NCBI RefSeq assembly: GCF_004124235.1 | Contig: NZ_CP032487.1 | Span: 2,480,001-2,544,000, forward strand | Origin: Yersinia hibernica | GTDB taxonomy: Bacteria; Pseudomonadota; Gammaproteobacteria; Enterobacterales; Enterobacteriaceae | Length of the DNA stretch: 64,000 nucleotides | Direction of reading: 5' to 3' | In this document: piece by piece, positions 1 to 10,679 of the stretch | How positions within the stretch are numbered: the stretch's first letter is position 1 | How the letters are laid out: every line of letters begins with the position of its first letter | Program-made: the position numbers and the translations under genes | The notes under the pieces: model-generated | Database searches by the model: none | Told to the model about the DNA's origin: nothing | The model's input: only the letters and a program-made list of their open reading frames with translations

Positions 1-641
1 AAATTACCATCAGGCTGATGGTGAACTTTTATAAACTCGACAGGAATATGTGCAGCAGTAAAACGTTTTTCTATTTCGTCTATAACATGACCGGCAGCAC
101 CATTGCCAGAATTAATAACCAGTTTTAGTGGTCGGGTGAAGTTTTTGAAATCAATATAGCCCATTAAATGGTCAACGTACTCTTTGAGCACTGAAATCTT
201 TTTGTAGCGGCCTCTATTATTCTTATCAACTACTTTAAAATCATTCTGCTCAGCAAGTCTTTGGATATCACGTAGGCCAGTATCACCACTAATAGGCTTA
301 GCATCTTCACGTACCAGTTTCATACCATTATAATCCATTGGATTATGGCTGGCTGTCACTTCAATCCCACCATCGACACCTAAGTGGAAAGTTGCGAAAT
401 AAACTTCCTCTGTCCCACTTAAGCCAATATCTAAAACATCACTACCAGCATCCATCAGCCCTTCGGCCAGCGCCATTTTTAATGCTTCACTGGTTAAACG
501 GACATCACCGCCGATAACAATAGTTTTGGGCTTCAAATATTCACCAAAAGCTCGGCCAATACGGTAAGCGATATCCTCATTCAATTCTGTACCTAATTGA
601 CCACGGATATCATACGCTTTAAAGCACGTTAAGGTATTCAT
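1..641 (-). CDS. manB: Phosphomannomutase ManB/CpsG, 3' part outside window
   Basis: Interconverts mannose-6-phosphate and mannose-1-phosphate on the way to GDP-mannose for surface polysaccharide. The first 213 codons are visible, read leftward from an ATG at 639-641 ([14 protein letters not shown]). The phosphohexomutase active-site loop TASHNP is present with the phosphoserine at about residue 98, and a metal-loop precursor region follows. The gene runs off the left edge. It lies 13 bp downstream of manC and is almost certainly co-transcribed with it from the promoter behind the JUMPstart element. Family assignment is firm. ManB versus CpsG naming depends on the polysaccharide cluster beyond the window. 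Confidence 0.93.
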   Translation of the reverse strand, partial: MNTLTCFKAYDIRGQLGTELNEDIAYRIGRAFGEYLKPKTIVIGGDVRLTSEALKMALAEGLMDAGSDVLDIGLSGTEEVYFATFHLGVDGGIEVTASHNPMDYNGMKLVREDAKPISGDTGLRDIQRLAEQNDFKVVDKNNRGRYKKISVLKEYVDHLMGYIDFKNFTRPLKLVINSGNGAAGHVIDEIEKRFTAAHIPVEFIKVHHQPDGN

Positions 642-654
642 TGTTTCCTCTAAA

Positions 655-2073
655 TCAGCAGCGGCCATAATGGTCTTTAATTCTGATAATATCGTCATCA
701 CCCAGATAAGAACCTGACTGAACTTCTATAAGCTCAAGTGGTATTTTCCCGGGATTTTCTAACATATGAAGTGAACCAATAGGAATAAAAGTAGACTGAT
801 TTTCAGTGATTAAGAATGTTTTTTCCCCAATCGTGACTTTGGCTGTTCCGGATAACACAATCCAATGCTCTGCCCGGTGATGATGCATTTGCATAGAAAA
901 CGAACCGCCCGGTTTAACCGTAATACGGTTGACGTTAAAACGTTGTTCATTTACAACAATATCACACCGGCCCCACGGGCGATAAGTTTCCCGATGGCGA
1001 CGATATTCACTTCGTTTCGTTAGTTTAAGATGCTCAACAATCTTTTTAACATCTTGCACCTTAGATTTATCAACAACCAACACAGCATCTTTGGTACTAA
1101 CAATAACTAAATTATCCACCCCAACTGCCGCGACTAATTTTTCATCGGTGTTGATATAACAATTCTGGGTGTCATGTAAGAACGTATCCCCGGTAATAGC
1201 ATTACCTGATTTATCTTTGTTACTCACATCCCACAGTGCAGACCATGAACCAACATCGCTCCACCCCGCATCCAGCGGTACAACTACCGCGTTACTGGTT
1301 TGCTCCATCACCGCATAATCGATAGATTCATCCGGGCAAGCACTGAATTTATCTTTATCGATAGTAATAAAGTCTTTGTCGGAGTCAGAGTCTTTCATTG
1401 CGGCTTTACATGCGTCAAGAATATCTGGCCTGAACTTTTCTAACTCTTGAATATATCGTTTGGCGCGGAACATAAACATGCCACTATTCCAATAATACTC
1501 ACCTGAACGAATATATTGTTCTGCTGTTTCTAGGCTAGGTTTCTCAACAAAGCGCCCAACTTTAAAAGCTTCTGAAATATCATTAACGATCGCGTCGCCA
1601 CGTTGTATATAACCATAGCCTGTTTCCGGGCCAGTAGGCACAATCCCGAATGTAACTAGGCTGTCTTTTTTCGCAAATGGAATAGCACTGGTGATTGCCT
1701 GATGGAAAGCATCGCGATTATTAATGATATGGTCGGCAGCTAACACCAACATAACTGGATCATCGCCTTGGGATACGGCGTTTAAGGCAGCCAATGCAAT
1801 GGCTGGCGCGGTGTTACGACCTACGGGTTCTAATATTATATTGTGTGACAACTTATTGATCTGCCGCAACTGTTCGGCAACTAAGAACCGGTGCTCTTCA
1901 TTACAAATAACCACCGGTTCTCTAACAGAAATTCCCTCTAAACGATTTACAGTCTCCTGCAGCATCGAATTTACCCCATGTAACCGCAAGAACTGCTTAG
2001 GGTAAAGCTCTCTTGACATCGGCCACAGACGACTACCTGTTCCGCCAGCCATAATCACCGGAAGTAACATCAT
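655..2073 (-). CDS. manC: Mannose-1-phosphate guanylyltransferase ManC/CpsB
   Basis: Makes GDP-mannose from GTP and mannose-1-phosphate in the cytoplasm. At 472 residues it has the usual length of the bifunctional-type ManC family. The N-terminal nucleotidyltransferase signature GGTGSRLWP starts near residue 10, the sugar-binding FVEKP motif is present, and a C-terminal cupin part contains the HHHRAEHW segment. Two adjacent ATGs (2073 and 2070) are possible starts; the AGGA box ends 3 nt before the first and 6 nt before the second, so the second may be favoured. It is the first gene after the JUMPstart/ops element, with manB directly downstream. Confidence 0.95.
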   Translation of the reverse strand: MMLLPVIMAGGTGSRLWPMSRELYPKQFLRLHGVNSMLQETVNRLEGISVREPVVICNEEHRFLVAEQLRQINKLSHNIILEPVGRNTAPAIALAALNAVSQGDDPVMLVLAADHIINNRDAFHQAITSAIPFAKKDSLVTFGIVPTGPETGYGYIQRGDAIVNDISEAFKVGRFVEKPSLETAEQYIRSGEYYWNSGMFMFRAKRYIQELEKFRPDILDACKAAMKDSDSDKDFITIDKDKFSACPDESIDYAVMEQTSNAVVVPLDAGWSDVGSWSALWDVSNKDKSGNAITGDTFLHDTQNCYINTDEKLVAAVGVDNLVIVSTKDAVLVVDKSKVQDVKKIVEHLKLTKRSEYRRHRETYRPWGRCDIVVNEQRFNVNRITVKPGGSFSMQMHHHRAEHWIVLSGTAKVTIGEKTFLITENQSTFIPIGSLHMLENPGKIPLELIEVQSGSYLGDDDIIRIKDHYGRC

Positions 2074-2175
2074 ATATCCTTAAACATTATAAAGTTGCGG
2101 ACTAAAAGTGCCACACTAAAAATGAGAACAATAATCATTTCTATTGAAATAATAACCAGCATAATTAATAGATTT

Positions 2176-2215
2176 AACAACGCTACCGCCCTTGGCTTTA
2201 CAGCTACCAATAGCT
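2176..2215 (-). promoter_or_regulatory. JUMPstart with ops element (RfaH recruitment site)
   Basis: Read on the minus strand, the segment contains GGTAGCTGTAAAGCCA followed by GGGCGGTAGCGTT. This matches the JUMPstart element, including the ops core GGCGGTAGCG (2180-2190). These elements sit in the leader of long capsule, O-antigen and related operons, where RfaH is loaded onto paused RNA polymerase to prevent premature termination. Here it lies about 105-140 bp ahead of manC and points into it. The match is seen directly; RfaH control is inferred from the family. Confidence 0.88.
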
Positions 2216-2554
2216 ATTTGGTCATATTTCCAGCATTTGTGTGTGTTGCTAAATTATAGACGCATGATTCTGCTGAGCAAATTATACCCATATAATGATT
2301 TCTACTGATTATGCATTATATAACATTAATTTTAACTAGGAAATGTCTGTTAGTTTTCGTGACCTATCTCTAGGGCCTTTTTTTACATTATAGAATAGTT
2401 TCAATAATTTACATTTTTTCTTTCTTTTTTTTCCCCATATTCTTTATGATGAATATCATCTATTTCTTATATTTAAATTTGAAAATTTGATGCTATAGGC
2501 TCATTATTCGCTTCAGTGGCATTGGCCGTAGAAATAAAAGGTGAAGTTAGCTAT
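2216..2554. other. AT-rich intergenic region between divergent manC and yegH
   Basis: The stretch is strongly AT-rich with runs of T and A around 2375-2440. It must hold the promoters for the leftward manC operon (upstream of JUMPstart) and for rightward yegH. No promoter is clear enough to place. No coding potential was recognised. Confidence 0.5.
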
Positions 2555-4141
2555 ATGGAATGGATCGCGGATCCTACTATTTGGGCCGGGCTAGCAACGC
2601 TGGTGGTGCTCGAAATTGTGTTAGGTATCGACAACCTAATATTTATTGCCATTTTGGCCGAAAAACTACCCCGTCATTTACGAGATAAAGCCAGAGTAAC
2701 AGGGTTGCTCTGCGCATTACTCATGCGTTTGCTGCTATTGGCGTGTATTTCATGGTTAGCAACATTAACTGCGCCATTCGTCACACTTTCTGGGCATCCG
2801 TTCAGTGCGCGCGACTTAATTATGTTGGTCGGGGGGATATTCCTGCTATTCAAAGCCACAATGGAGCTCAATGAGCGGCTTGAGGGCAAGGATCATCAAC
2901 AAAATCAGCAACGTAAAGGGGCCCGTTTCTGGCCCGTCGTAGCACAAATTGTGGTGCTAGATGCTATTTTCTCCCTCGATTCCGTGATTACTGCCGTTGG
3001 TATGGTAGACCACCTCGCGGTAATGATGGCGGCAGTCTGTATTGCCATTGGGTTGATGTTATTGGCCAGTAAGCCATTGACTCGCTTTGTAAATGCACAT
3101 CCGACTATCGTCATTTTATGCTTAAGTTTCTTGCTGATGATAGGCTTTAGCTTAGTGGCTGAGGGCTTTGGCTACCATATTCCGAAAGGCTACTTGTATG
3201 CTGCAATTGGTTTCTCCGTAATTATTGAGTCGCTGAATCAGTTTGCACAATTCAACCGCCGCCGCTTTCTGTCGACTGTCCGCCCATTACGCGAAAGGAC
3301 TGCAGAAGCCGTGCTGCGAATGCTCAGTGGCAAACATGAAGAGGCTGAGTTAGATAACCATACCGCTAATCTGATTGCTGATAACACCAGCACCGGTCAA
3401 GAGGTGTTCAATGAGCAGGAACGCCGCATGATAGAACGGGTGTTGGGGCTAGCACAGCGGACAGTCAGCAGCATCATGACCTCACGCCATGATGTTGAAT
3501 ATCTTGATTTAAATGATCCGCCTGAAAAACTAACTCAGTTGCTGACCAAAAATCTGCATACCCGAATTGTGGTCACGGAAGATAGCTCAACAGATGAACC
3601 GCTGGGTGTGATTCATGTGATTGATTTGTTGAAGCAGCAATTAGCCAATGAAAAACTCGACTTGCGGGCGCTGATTCGCCAGCCTTTAATTTTCCCCGAA
3701 CAAGTTTCTTTGCTAATGGCCCTTGAGCAATTCCGTCAGGCACAAACGCACTTTGCCTTTGTGGTCGATGAGTTTGGCTCTATCGAAGGGGTGGTGACCC
3801 TGACGGATGTCATGGAGACTATCGCGGGTAATCTGCCCGTCGCAGGTGAAGAATTAGATGCCCGTCATGATATTCAGCAAACCGATGATGGCTGCTGGAT
3901 AGCCAACGGCTATATGCCGTTGGAGGATTTGGTGCTTTATCTACCACTGCCAATAGATGATAAACGTGAATACCATACATTGGCTGGATTATTGATGGAG
4001 TACACCCAGCGAATACCTAAAGTGGGTGAGCAACTGAAAATTGGCGACTATCTCTTTGAGCCCATTGAAGTTAGCAGCCACCGTATCTTAAAAGTGAAGA
4101 TAACCCCGCTGAAGGCCCCTGACCCTGATTATGAAGTGTGA
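2555..4141 (+). CDS. yegH: YegH-type TerC/CBS/CorC-domain membrane protein
   Basis: Inner-membrane protein of 528 residues, very similar to E. coli YegH. The N-terminal half is a TerC-like multi-pass domain starting [13 protein letters not shown] with the acidic motif [11 protein letters not shown] and a second [10 protein letters not shown] motif. It is followed by two CBS domains (roughly residues 285-410) and a C-terminal CorC/HlyC transporter-associated domain. An upstream in-frame GTG at 2516 would add 13 residues; the ATG at 2555, preceded by AAAGGTGAAG, matches the E. coli N-terminus and is preferred. Function is not established; TerC relatives are linked to metal ion export. The position beside a polysaccharide cluster and asmA matches E. 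coli. Confidence 0.92.
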   Translation: MEWIADPTIWAGLATLVVLEIVLGIDNLIFIAILAEKLPRHLRDKARVTGLLCALLMRLLLLACISWLATLTAPFVTLSGHPFSARDLIMLVGGIFLLFKATMELNERLEGKDHQQNQQRKGARFWPVVAQIVVLDAIFSLDSVITAVGMVDHLAVMMAAVCIAIGLMLLASKPLTRFVNAHPTIVILCLSFLLMIGFSLVAEGFGYHIPKGYLYAAIGFSVIIESLNQFAQFNRRRFLSTVRPLRERTAEAVLRMLSGKHEEAELDNHTANLIADNTSTGQEVFNEQERRMIERVLGLAQRTVSSIMTSRHDVEYLDLNDPPEKLTQLLTKNLHTRIVVTEDSSTDEPLGVIHVIDLLKQQLANEKLDLRALIRQPLIFPEQVSLLMALEQFRQAQTHFAFVVDEFGSIEGVVTLTDVMETIAGNLPVAGEELDARHDIQQTDDGCWIANGYMPLEDLVLYLPLPIDDKREYHTLAGLLMEYTQRIPKVGEQLKIGDYLFEPIEVSSHRILKVKITPLKAPDPDYEV

Positions 4142-4199
4142 CCGGCGACAGAATAAAATGCTGAGCCGCAGCAATTTATTGAGAAAATAGTGAAGGATA

Positions 4200-4234
4200 A
4201 AGCCGGGCAGCTTCTTGTCGCCCGGCTTTTTTAT
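4200..4234. terminator. Intrinsic terminator between convergent yegH and dcuC
   Basis: AGCCGGGC (4201-4208) pairs with GCCCGGCT (4220-4227) and is followed by a run of T. It ends the rightward yegH transcript. The A-rich left flank is short, so use by the leftward dcuC transcript is uncertain. Confidence 0.85.
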
Positions 4235-4249
4235 TGCACTTTGCCACCG

Positions 4250-5608
4250 CTACAAATGCACCGGAACCAGAATTTCTGTCGCCACAATCACCACCACCAG
4301 CCCAACCAAGACCGGAACTGAGGTGCGTTTCACCACTTCAAAAGGTGAGATTTTCGCCATCCCCGCGACAGCCACCACCACCCCTGAAACCGGGGATAGT
4401 GTGCGGCCTAGATTGGAAGCTTGCAGCATTGGAATAACCAGATAAGCCGGATTAATCCCCATTTGCGCGGCAAGTTTTGGAATCAATTCAACAAAGGCAT
4501 AAAACGGCGCATTACCAGAGCCGGTCGTCATCGCCGCCAACATGGTGATGGTGACCAATACCAGCATCATGATGATGCCGCCAGTACCGAAAGATTGTGC
4601 TAACCCAATCAGCCCGCTGATAAAGCCAACAGTGCTTAATCCCTGGGCAAATATCCCAGCGGCCACTAACAGCATCACCACCGTGGCGAATGCATCCGCC
4701 ATCCCCCGATAAGCGACCTCCAAGCCAGCGAAAACAGTTTTAGCATTAAAACAGCGCAGGAACTCAATCACCGCGGCAATCAACATGCAGATGACCAATA
4801 CTGAGATGATATGCAGTTCTGGGCCCCATTTGCCATCAAATATCAGCACACCAATGATGGGGGTGAAGGGTAAAATGGCATAAAAACCAGGAGCATGGGT
4901 TGTAATATCATTGACATCCATCATCTCATGCTTTTCCTGGCTTTTATTGTCCAGATAACGTTGCCAAAAAAAGTGGGCGATAGCCATACAGACAATCGCG
5001 GCAATGGAGATAGGTAATGTGGTTTTAAACGCAAAATCGACCAGCGGCATTTCAGAAGCTTTCGCCGCCAGCACCACATCGCCGGACGTGGGGGCCAAAA
5101 TAATAGCCGCCGGCGACGCGCAAATGGCAGCAGCTGCGCCGCGGCTGATGCCAACATTGACCATCACCGGGAACAGTGTTGCCATCAGTAATACCCCTAG
5201 GCCGGTGGCGGATGACACAGCCAAAGACATTAAGCAGGCTACAATATAGGCCGCCACCATCAATAAATACGGTGAATTGATCATTTGTAGTGGTTTGGAT
5301 GCTAGCTTCACCACCACATCATTGGCACCAATGTGCGTCATATAGGCGGCAAATCCGCATAACATCATGATCATCATGCCGAGGTCGCCACCACGGCTCA
5401 TCAGCAAAATTTTGACATACTCGACAATATCTGTCGCCCGCCAACCGGTTGGCGTTGCACTGGCGGGTAATATGTTTTTCCCCATCAAGGCGCTGATAAT
5501 TAATAACAATAAACCGCCGACCATCAGTACGCCGGTGGCTGAGTAGCCTTTAATAATGTACCGGCCGACACCGATGGCAACCACAATCCCAATCAAAAGA
5601 TCTAACAT
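4250..5608 (-). CDS. dcuC: Anaerobic C4-dicarboxylate transporter DcuC
   Basis: Multi-pass inner-membrane carrier of the DcuC family, 452 residues, nearly collinear with E. coli DcuC (YIIKGYSATGV near the start; TLSPVSGVVVAVAGMAKISPFEVVKR near the end, given here only in part). DcuC mainly exports succinate during anaerobic growth. An open frame continues upstream to 5749, but the ATG at 5606-5608 is preceded by an AGGGTGT box and gives the family N-terminus, so it is preferred. This is a single-gene unit, convergent with yegH. An anaerobic role fits the formate hydrogenlyase locus elsewhere in the window. Confidence 0.93.
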   Translation of the reverse strand: MLDLLIGIVVAIGVGRYIIKGYSATGVLMVGGLLLLIISALMGKNILPASATPTGWRATDIVEYVKILLMSRGGDLGMMIMMLCGFAAYMTHIGANDVVVKLASKPLQMINSPYLLMVAAYIVACLMSLAVSSATGLGVLLMATLFPVMVNVGISRGAAAAICASPAAIILAPTSGDVVLAAKASEMPLVDFAFKTTLPISIAAIVCMAIAHFFWQRYLDNKSQEKHEMMDVNDITTHAPGFYAILPFTPIIGVLIFDGKWGPELHIISVLVICMLIAAVIEFLRCFNAKTVFAGLEVAYRGMADAFATVVMLLVAAGIFAQGLSTVGFISGLIGLAQSFGTGGIIMMLVLVTITMLAAMTTGSGNAPFYAFVELIPKLAAQMGINPAYLVIPMLQASNLGRTLSPVSGVVVAVAGMAKISPFEVVKRTSVPVLVGLVVVIVATEILVPVHL

Positions 5609-5948
5609 ACACCCTCTCTCACCGAATACTCGCCTGTGGCTAAATACCCCTCGCTTTCGACACCACAACGCGGCTCGTGGTGTGCAAATTACATGGGTAT
5701 AAATCATTATTGTTGTTAAAACGCAGAAATCGCTCTGCACTCTGCCCAAAGTCTGGCGGTGAGTTTATGACATCTATCAATGATTCACAGAGATTTTAGA
5801 AACAAATATTAGTTTGTGAGTAAGAGAGAGGATTTTATATTTAGAAAAGCGAGATTGGCGATCAATGCAGCAACAAAAAGACAACAAATAAAGTCATAAC
5901 CCAATATCGATAAGTTAATCGCCCTACCGATATTGGGGGATACGTAAG
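5609..5948. other. Intergenic region asmA/dcuC with a stem-loop
   Basis: CCCAATATCG (5900-5909) pairs perfectly with CGATATTGGG (5928-5937), just downstream of the asmA stop, so it probably ends the leftward asmA transcript. The rest of the stretch should contain the dcuC promoter; no convincing FNR or promoter motif could be fixed. Confidence 0.55.
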
Positions 5949-7796
5949 TTAAAGTTTATCAATCAGTTTTTTAAGATCCTGACGTGCGCGGCTCTCTGGA
6001 TTACGTTCAACCCAGTCATTAAGGGATTGTTTAGCCCGCTGTTGTAATTCATTACGCAAGAGTTGCTCAACATTCAGTTGATAACTCAGTTGGGCCCATG
6101 GGCCATAAATGCGCAATGGGATATCGGTGTTTTGCAAAAACTTAACCAGCCTATCCTCACCACTCCAGCCCTGCATTACCCGCACGGACAAATTCATGTC
6201 ACACTGCTGTAGAGGTAAATTGAGCTCGCCATCGCCTTTAATGGCAATAAATGCCGAATCAGCACTGAGGCTTTTCACACTCATGCGCCCTTTGTTCAAG
6301 GCCAGATTAGCGTGTAACTGTTTAACCTCAGTGTAGCGCTCATAGTGCTCCTGGCCTTTAACATCATTGGAGCTGCGGCTGACGGCCTGCTGAATAAGCT
6401 GCTGAATATTCAGCCCCTGCAACTGCGCGCCATTCATACTAAACTGCGCATCACCTTTCCAGCGGTGACTGAATGCATCAACATTGAGGCCATCGCCAGT
6501 TAACTGTGCGGTCATGGAGAATTTACCGGTCATCATCTGCGGTAAACCTGCGGCCAATAACACCGGCCCCAGTTCCATATTATTGACCACGGGTTTTACC
6601 GCGGTAAGCACCTTTTTGCCAGTAACATCCAGTGAGCCTGGCAGTGAAAAATCCCCGCCCAGTGCCTTGCCGGTTAAACGGCTAATCTGCACATCACCTT
6701 GTTGATTAGATGCTTGTAAACTCAGCTGCGTTACGTTTATTGCGCGATAAACCAAATTATTCGCCGTGAGGGTCATTTGCGCCGTAAAGTCACGTAATGG
6801 CTGTAGGTCCTGCCCGACATCATCATCCGCCTGAATAGCAATGACCGGCGCGGTCACGGTCGGCTGTTTGGCCTGATTTTCAGTATTGGCGGTATTTTTC
6901 GGCTCCCAACCAAAAATCGCATCCAGGTTGAGATTATCAGCAGCCAGATTAATAACATACTCAGGAACAGGGCCGAGCGTCGCTTTAGCACTCCCCGTAA
7001 GCTGGTTATTATTGGCCGTAAAGCTCAGTTGATTAAGCAGCAACTGCTGAAGGTCGCGTTGATAACTAGCCTGTAATGTCCCCTCGCCGCTCACCCCGCC
7101 CACAGGAATATCCGCCCCTTCCAATTTATAGGTAAATTGGCTGATATTGGCGCTGAACTGCTGTGGGTAATGGCTCATATCGGCGTCGGCAACCATCGAA
7201 AAAGTGACATCCCGCTGATTACGATTAACACGGCTGGCAAGGGTAATGTGAACTTGGCGCTGGGCATCTTGGCTAAGCTCAAGATTAATATCGCGGACAT
7301 TGACTTGATCATTATCTGTCCGTTGCCAAATTAGCAAGCTATCTGCTACCTGCACTCTATTGATATCAAGCTTCCAAGCACGATGTTCATCCAGCGGCGC
7401 ATTACCTGCCGGGGCCACCGGCCCCCCTGGTTGTTGCTGAGCTTCACTGTCAGGTGTTAGGCGGATAACCGCCCCTTTTAGCATCACTTGCTTGACATCA
7501 AGCTGGTGCGACAGCAGTGGCCAAAGTTTGACATCAAGACGCATATTTTCGGCACTGACCACTGGAGTTGCGGCTCCGGGGGCTGTTAGCGCCGTCCTGC
7601 CGGCGATAATGCTAAGTTGCGGCCAAACATGCCAACGCAAATCCCCTTCCAGTTGCAGATGATAGCCACTTTTTCTTTCGACCTGTTTGACCATATAAGC
7701 ACGAAAGTCATTAGGATTTACTAGCAATACCAATGCGCTCATTCCTGCAACCAATACCACTAGCAGAATAATTAACGTTGTTAGTAATCGTCTCAT
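5949..7796 (-). CDS. asmA: AsmA, inner-membrane anchored AsmA-like lipid-transfer family protein
   Basis: Protein of 615 residues with one N-terminal membrane anchor (about residues 5-27, LTTLIILLVVLVAGMSALVL) and a long periplasmic beta-rich domain of the AsmA family. E. coli AsmA affects outer-membrane assembly and LPS levels, and its family is now linked to phospholipid transport to the outer membrane. An ATG 18 nt further upstream exists, but MRRLLTTLIIL at 7796 matches E. coli. It lies downstream of dcd in the conserved udk-dcd-asmA order. Confidence 0.92.
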   Translation of the reverse strand: MRRLLTTLIILLVVLVAGMSALVLLVNPNDFRAYMVKQVERKSGYHLQLEGDLRWHVWPQLSIIAGRTALTAPGAATPVVSAENMRLDVKLWPLLSHQLDVKQVMLKGAVIRLTPDSEAQQQPGGPVAPAGNAPLDEHRAWKLDINRVQVADSLLIWQRTDNDQVNVRDINLELSQDAQRQVHITLASRVNRNQRDVTFSMVADADMSHYPQQFSANISQFTYKLEGADIPVGGVSGEGTLQASYQRDLQQLLLNQLSFTANNNQLTGSAKATLGPVPEYVINLAADNLNLDAIFGWEPKNTANTENQAKQPTVTAPVIAIQADDDVGQDLQPLRDFTAQMTLTANNLVYRAINVTQLSLQASNQQGDVQISRLTGKALGGDFSLPGSLDVTGKKVLTAVKPVVNNMELGPVLLAAGLPQMMTGKFSMTAQLTGDGLNVDAFSHRWKGDAQFSMNGAQLQGLNIQQLIQQAVSRSSNDVKGQEHYERYTEVKQLHANLALNKGRMSVKSLSADSAFIAIKGDGELNLPLQQCDMNLSVRVMQGWSGEDRLVKFLQNTDIPLRIYGPWAQLSYQLNVEQLLRNELQQRAKQSLNDWVERNPESRARQDLKKLIDKL

Positions 7797-7860
7797 GACA
7801 TCCTCTTGTCTCATCGGGCTAAAAAGTCCAAACAGGCTAAAATCTCAGTGCGAGAAGTGG

Positions 7861-8442
7861 CTAGTCTTTATCAATTCGACTGGCTACAGCGCCTTGTTGG
7901 CCACGATATTTGGCATCCTGACGGCTATTATAAGGGCGGGCCGCCGGGCCGGAGAGTGGCTCAAAACTGAGCGCACCAATTAACATTCCAGGGCGCAGTG
8001 CCAATGGCAGCTTACCTGAATTATAGAACTCCAGCACAATCCTGCCTTGCCAACCGGGATCTATCCGGTGGGCGGTCACATGCACCATCAAGCCCAGGCG
8101 AGCCAGTGAAGAGCGGCCATCAAGCCAGCCGACCAAATCATTCGGAATAGTCACTGATTCCAGTGTGACCGCCAGCGCCAACTCACCAGGATGCAGGAAG
8201 AATGCCTCCCCTTCCGGCAGAATGATTTCATCACTCATCACCCGTTCCAGCGCCGCGCTAACTTCATCTTTCGGGCCGCTTAAGTCAATAAATGCGGCGG
8301 TGTGCCCACGGAAAACACGAAATTGATTCCCTAAACGGACATCGACTGTGGCACCATTGATACGTTCTACTGGCGGGCGAGGGTCAATCCCCAGTTTACC
8401 GCTGTCCAGCCAAGCTTCTATGTCACGATCGCACAGTCTCAT
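7861..8442 (-). CDS. dcd: dCTP deaminase
   Basis: Cytoplasmic dCTP deaminase that produces dUTP for thymidylate synthesis. The protein has 193 residues, the length of the E. coli enzyme, and starts [12 protein letters not shown]. The family core [13 protein letters not shown] and the C-terminal [18 protein letters not shown] segment are visible. The in-frame ATG at 8469 would add nine residues absent from the family; the start at 8442 is preferred. It lies between udk and asmA, all on the minus strand. Confidence 0.95.
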   Translation of the reverse strand: MRLCDRDIEAWLDSGKLGIDPRPPVERINGATVDVRLGNQFRVFRGHTAAFIDLSGPKDEVSAALERVMSDEIILPEGEAFFLHPGELALAVTLESVTIPNDLVGWLDGRSSLARLGLMVHVTAHRIDPGWQGRIVLEFYNSGKLPLALRPGMLIGALSFEPLSGPAARPYNSRQDAKYRGQQGAVASRIDKD

Positions 8443-8527
8443 TGCTAAAATCCCCATCAAAATTCGCATGTTACAGCTTACATACTATGAAAGCTGCCAT
8501 ATTAAGAAGCAAAGATCCAGACGAACA

Positions 8528-9169
8528 TTACTCAAAGAACTGACTGATTTTTGCTTTTAGAATATCGATCGCAATTCGGTTTTTGCCGCCGCGTGGAACG
8601 ATAATGTCAGCATATTGCTTGGAAGGCTCGATAAATTGCAGGAACATTGGACGCACCGTTTTCTGGTATTGAGCCATCACGGAGTCCATTGAACGGCCGC
8701 GTTCATTGACATCGCGCTTCATACGGCGCATTAAACAGATATCCAGCGGGGTATCGACAAAGATAGAGAAGTTCATCTCTTGGCGCAGGCGGATATCAGT
8801 CAACAGCAAGATACCCTCTAGAATAATGACTTTTTTCGGCTCTAAATGGACCGTTTCTTTTTTGCGCGTATGCTCAGTGTAACTATAAAGCGGCAGCTCA
8901 ATCGACTTACCCGCCTTCAGCGCTTGCAAATGCTCCAGCAGTAAATTGTGGTCCATGGCGCTGGGATGGTCATAGTTAGTTTTGACCCGCTCTTCCATGG
9001 ACAGGTGACTCTGGTCTTTGTAATAACCATCCTCAGGAATGACACCAATATGTTGGTCACCAACTTGTTCACGTAATTCACGATACAGCGTACTGGCGAT
9101 AAGACTTTTTCCGGAAGCAGAGGCACCCGCTATCCCGATAATGACGCACTGGTGTGCTTTGTCAGTCAT
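8528..9169 (-). CDS. udk: Uridine/cytidine kinase
   Basis: Phosphorylates uridine and cytidine to UMP and CMP in pyrimidine salvage. With the start at 9169 ([15 protein letters not shown]) it has 213 residues, equal to E. coli Udk. The P-loop GASASGKS lies near residues 15-22. An upstream in-frame start at 9217 lacks support. Order with dcd and asmA is the enterobacterial one. Confidence 0.95.
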   Translation of the reverse strand: MTDKAHQCVIIGIAGASASGKSLIASTLYRELREQVGDQHIGVIPEDGYYKDQSHLSMEERVKTNYDHPSAMDHNLLLEHLQALKAGKSIELPLYSYTEHTRKKETVHLEPKKVIILEGILLLTDIRLRQEMNFSIFVDTPLDICLMRRMKRDVNERGRSMDSVMAQYQKTVRPMFLQFIEPSKQYADIIVPRGGKNRIAIDILKAKISQFFE

Positions 9170-9267
9170 AAAATTAAAGACCTGATTACTAAGTGTGAAG
9201 GGAGACAAAGCACACAAGGTGCTTCGAGCGCGCTAATTATAAGGAGTTAACGAGTTTGATGCCAGCA

Positions 9268-9302
9268 CTAACCCCCGGCATCTGCACGACACGCGGGGGT
9301 TA
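9268..9302 (-). terminator. Stem-loop downstream of apbC
   Basis: TAACCCCCG and CGGGGGTTA form a 9-bp GC-rich stem eight bases past the apbC stop on the minus strand. No clear T tract follows on that strand, so it may act as a 3' stabiliser or weak terminator before udk. Confidence 0.5.
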
Positions 9303-9309
9303 CAGATGA

Positions 9310-10422
9310 TTATACCGCGCGGAATGAGATTTCCGTCGGAATGGCTTCACCCTGCCAATACATCTCAGCTGCCACATTGGATGCCAGTTGGCGATAGATA
9401 TCAGCAAATTCGCTATCCGGATGGCTGACAACGGTTGGTTCGCCGCGGTCGAGGTCTTCACGCAGTGAGATATGCAGCGGAATTTGCCCCAGTAGCTTGC
9501 AATGGTATTTCTGTGCCAGTTTTTCTGCGCCACCAGTACCAAAAATAGGCTCCAGATGGCCGCAATTACTGCAAATATGCATGCTCATATTTTCAATAAT
9601 ACCCAGCACCGGCACATGAACTTTCTCGAACATCACAATGCCTTTCATGGCATCAATCAGAGCAATGTCCTGCGGCGTAGTGACCACCAGCGCGCCCGTG
9701 ACCGGGATATTCTGTGACAGTGTCAGTTGGATATCGCCCGTTCCCGGCGGCATATCAATGACTAAATAATCCAAATCCGGCCATAAGGTATCTTGCAGCA
9801 TCTGCATCAAAGCCTTGCTGGCCATAGGCCCGCGCCACACCATGGCGTTTTCATCGGTGACCAAATACCCAATCGAGTTAGTGGCAATTCCATGGGCCAT
9901 AATGGGTGCCATATGCTTGCCATCCGGGGAAGTTGGCCGCTGATTCATCGTCCCCAGCATATTGGGGATCGAAGGGCCATAAATATCAGCATCCAGAATG
10001 CCGACTTTGGCCCCCTCCTCCGCCAATGCTAGGGCGAGATTCACGGCGGTACTGGATTTCCCCACCCCACCTTTACCGGAGCTAACGGCCACAATATTGC
10101 GCACGCCTTTAACCCCGGGCTGATCATTGGCACGTTTTAGTGTGGTGATATTATGAGAAAGCTTCCAGTCAATAGCCTTGGCACCGGTCAGCGCCAGCAA
10201 CTCTGCGCTGACTGACTCTTTTAAGATGTCAAAACCAAATTGCCAGGCAAAAGGCATCACCAGTTCGATATGCAGCACATTGTCCAATAAAGCACAGTGA
10301 TGAACAGCGCGCAGCTCAGTGAGGCTCTTTTGCAGGGTTGGGTGTTTAAAGGCCGCAAGAACCTTGGAAATTTGTGATTGCAGCAGGTCAGGTTTGGTCT
10401 GCTCGGGGGATTTTTGGCTCAT
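9310..10422 (-). CDS. apbC: Iron-sulfur cluster carrier ATPase ApbC/Mrp
   Basis: P-loop ATPase of the Mrp/NBP35 family, 370 residues, that carries and transfers Fe-S clusters. An N-terminal MIP18-like domain (about residues 1-90) is followed by the deviant Walker A GKGGVGKSS near residues 115-123 and the conserved CSNCG motif (CxxC) that binds the cluster, near residue 285. It is divergent from metG, as in E. coli. Confidence 0.94.
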   Translation of the reverse strand: MSQKSPEQTKPDLLQSQISKVLAAFKHPTLQKSLTELRAVHHCALLDNVLHIELVMPFAWQFGFDILKESVSAELLALTGAKAIDWKLSHNITTLKRANDQPGVKGVRNIVAVSSGKGGVGKSSTAVNLALALAEEGAKVGILDADIYGPSIPNMLGTMNQRPTSPDGKHMAPIMAHGIATNSIGYLVTDENAMVWRGPMASKALMQMLQDTLWPDLDYLVIDMPPGTGDIQLTLSQNIPVTGALVVTTPQDIALIDAMKGIVMFEKVHVPVLGIIENMSMHICSNCGHLEPIFGTGGAEKLAQKYHCKLLGQIPLHISLREDLDRGEPTVVSHPDSEFADIYRQLASNVAAEMYWQGEAIPTEISFRAV

Positions 10423-10679
10423 CCCGGCTCCTTGAATTTATCGTTATTAACCAACAATAGTGTACCAGAACTCCACCATACCTGTGTGGGCCTAATAGAG
10501 AGAAAACGGAATTAGCCCACATAACCTGCAGTGTTAATAACCAAATATGCTGAAAATAGGCTAAAACAGCATTGTTATGACTTAAGGCAAGGTGTGGGTT
10601 GCCTTACCCTAGCGACAAACCAGCATATCGGTTAACATCAAAGACCCTTTAATCGACATAAAGAAAGCAATTTCCCACT
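10423..10679. other. apbC/metG divergent intergenic region
   Basis: About 257 bp holding the promoters of both divergent genes. An A-rich stretch with AAAGAAAG lies close to the metG ATG. No riboswitch or operator could be recognised. Confidence 0.4.
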
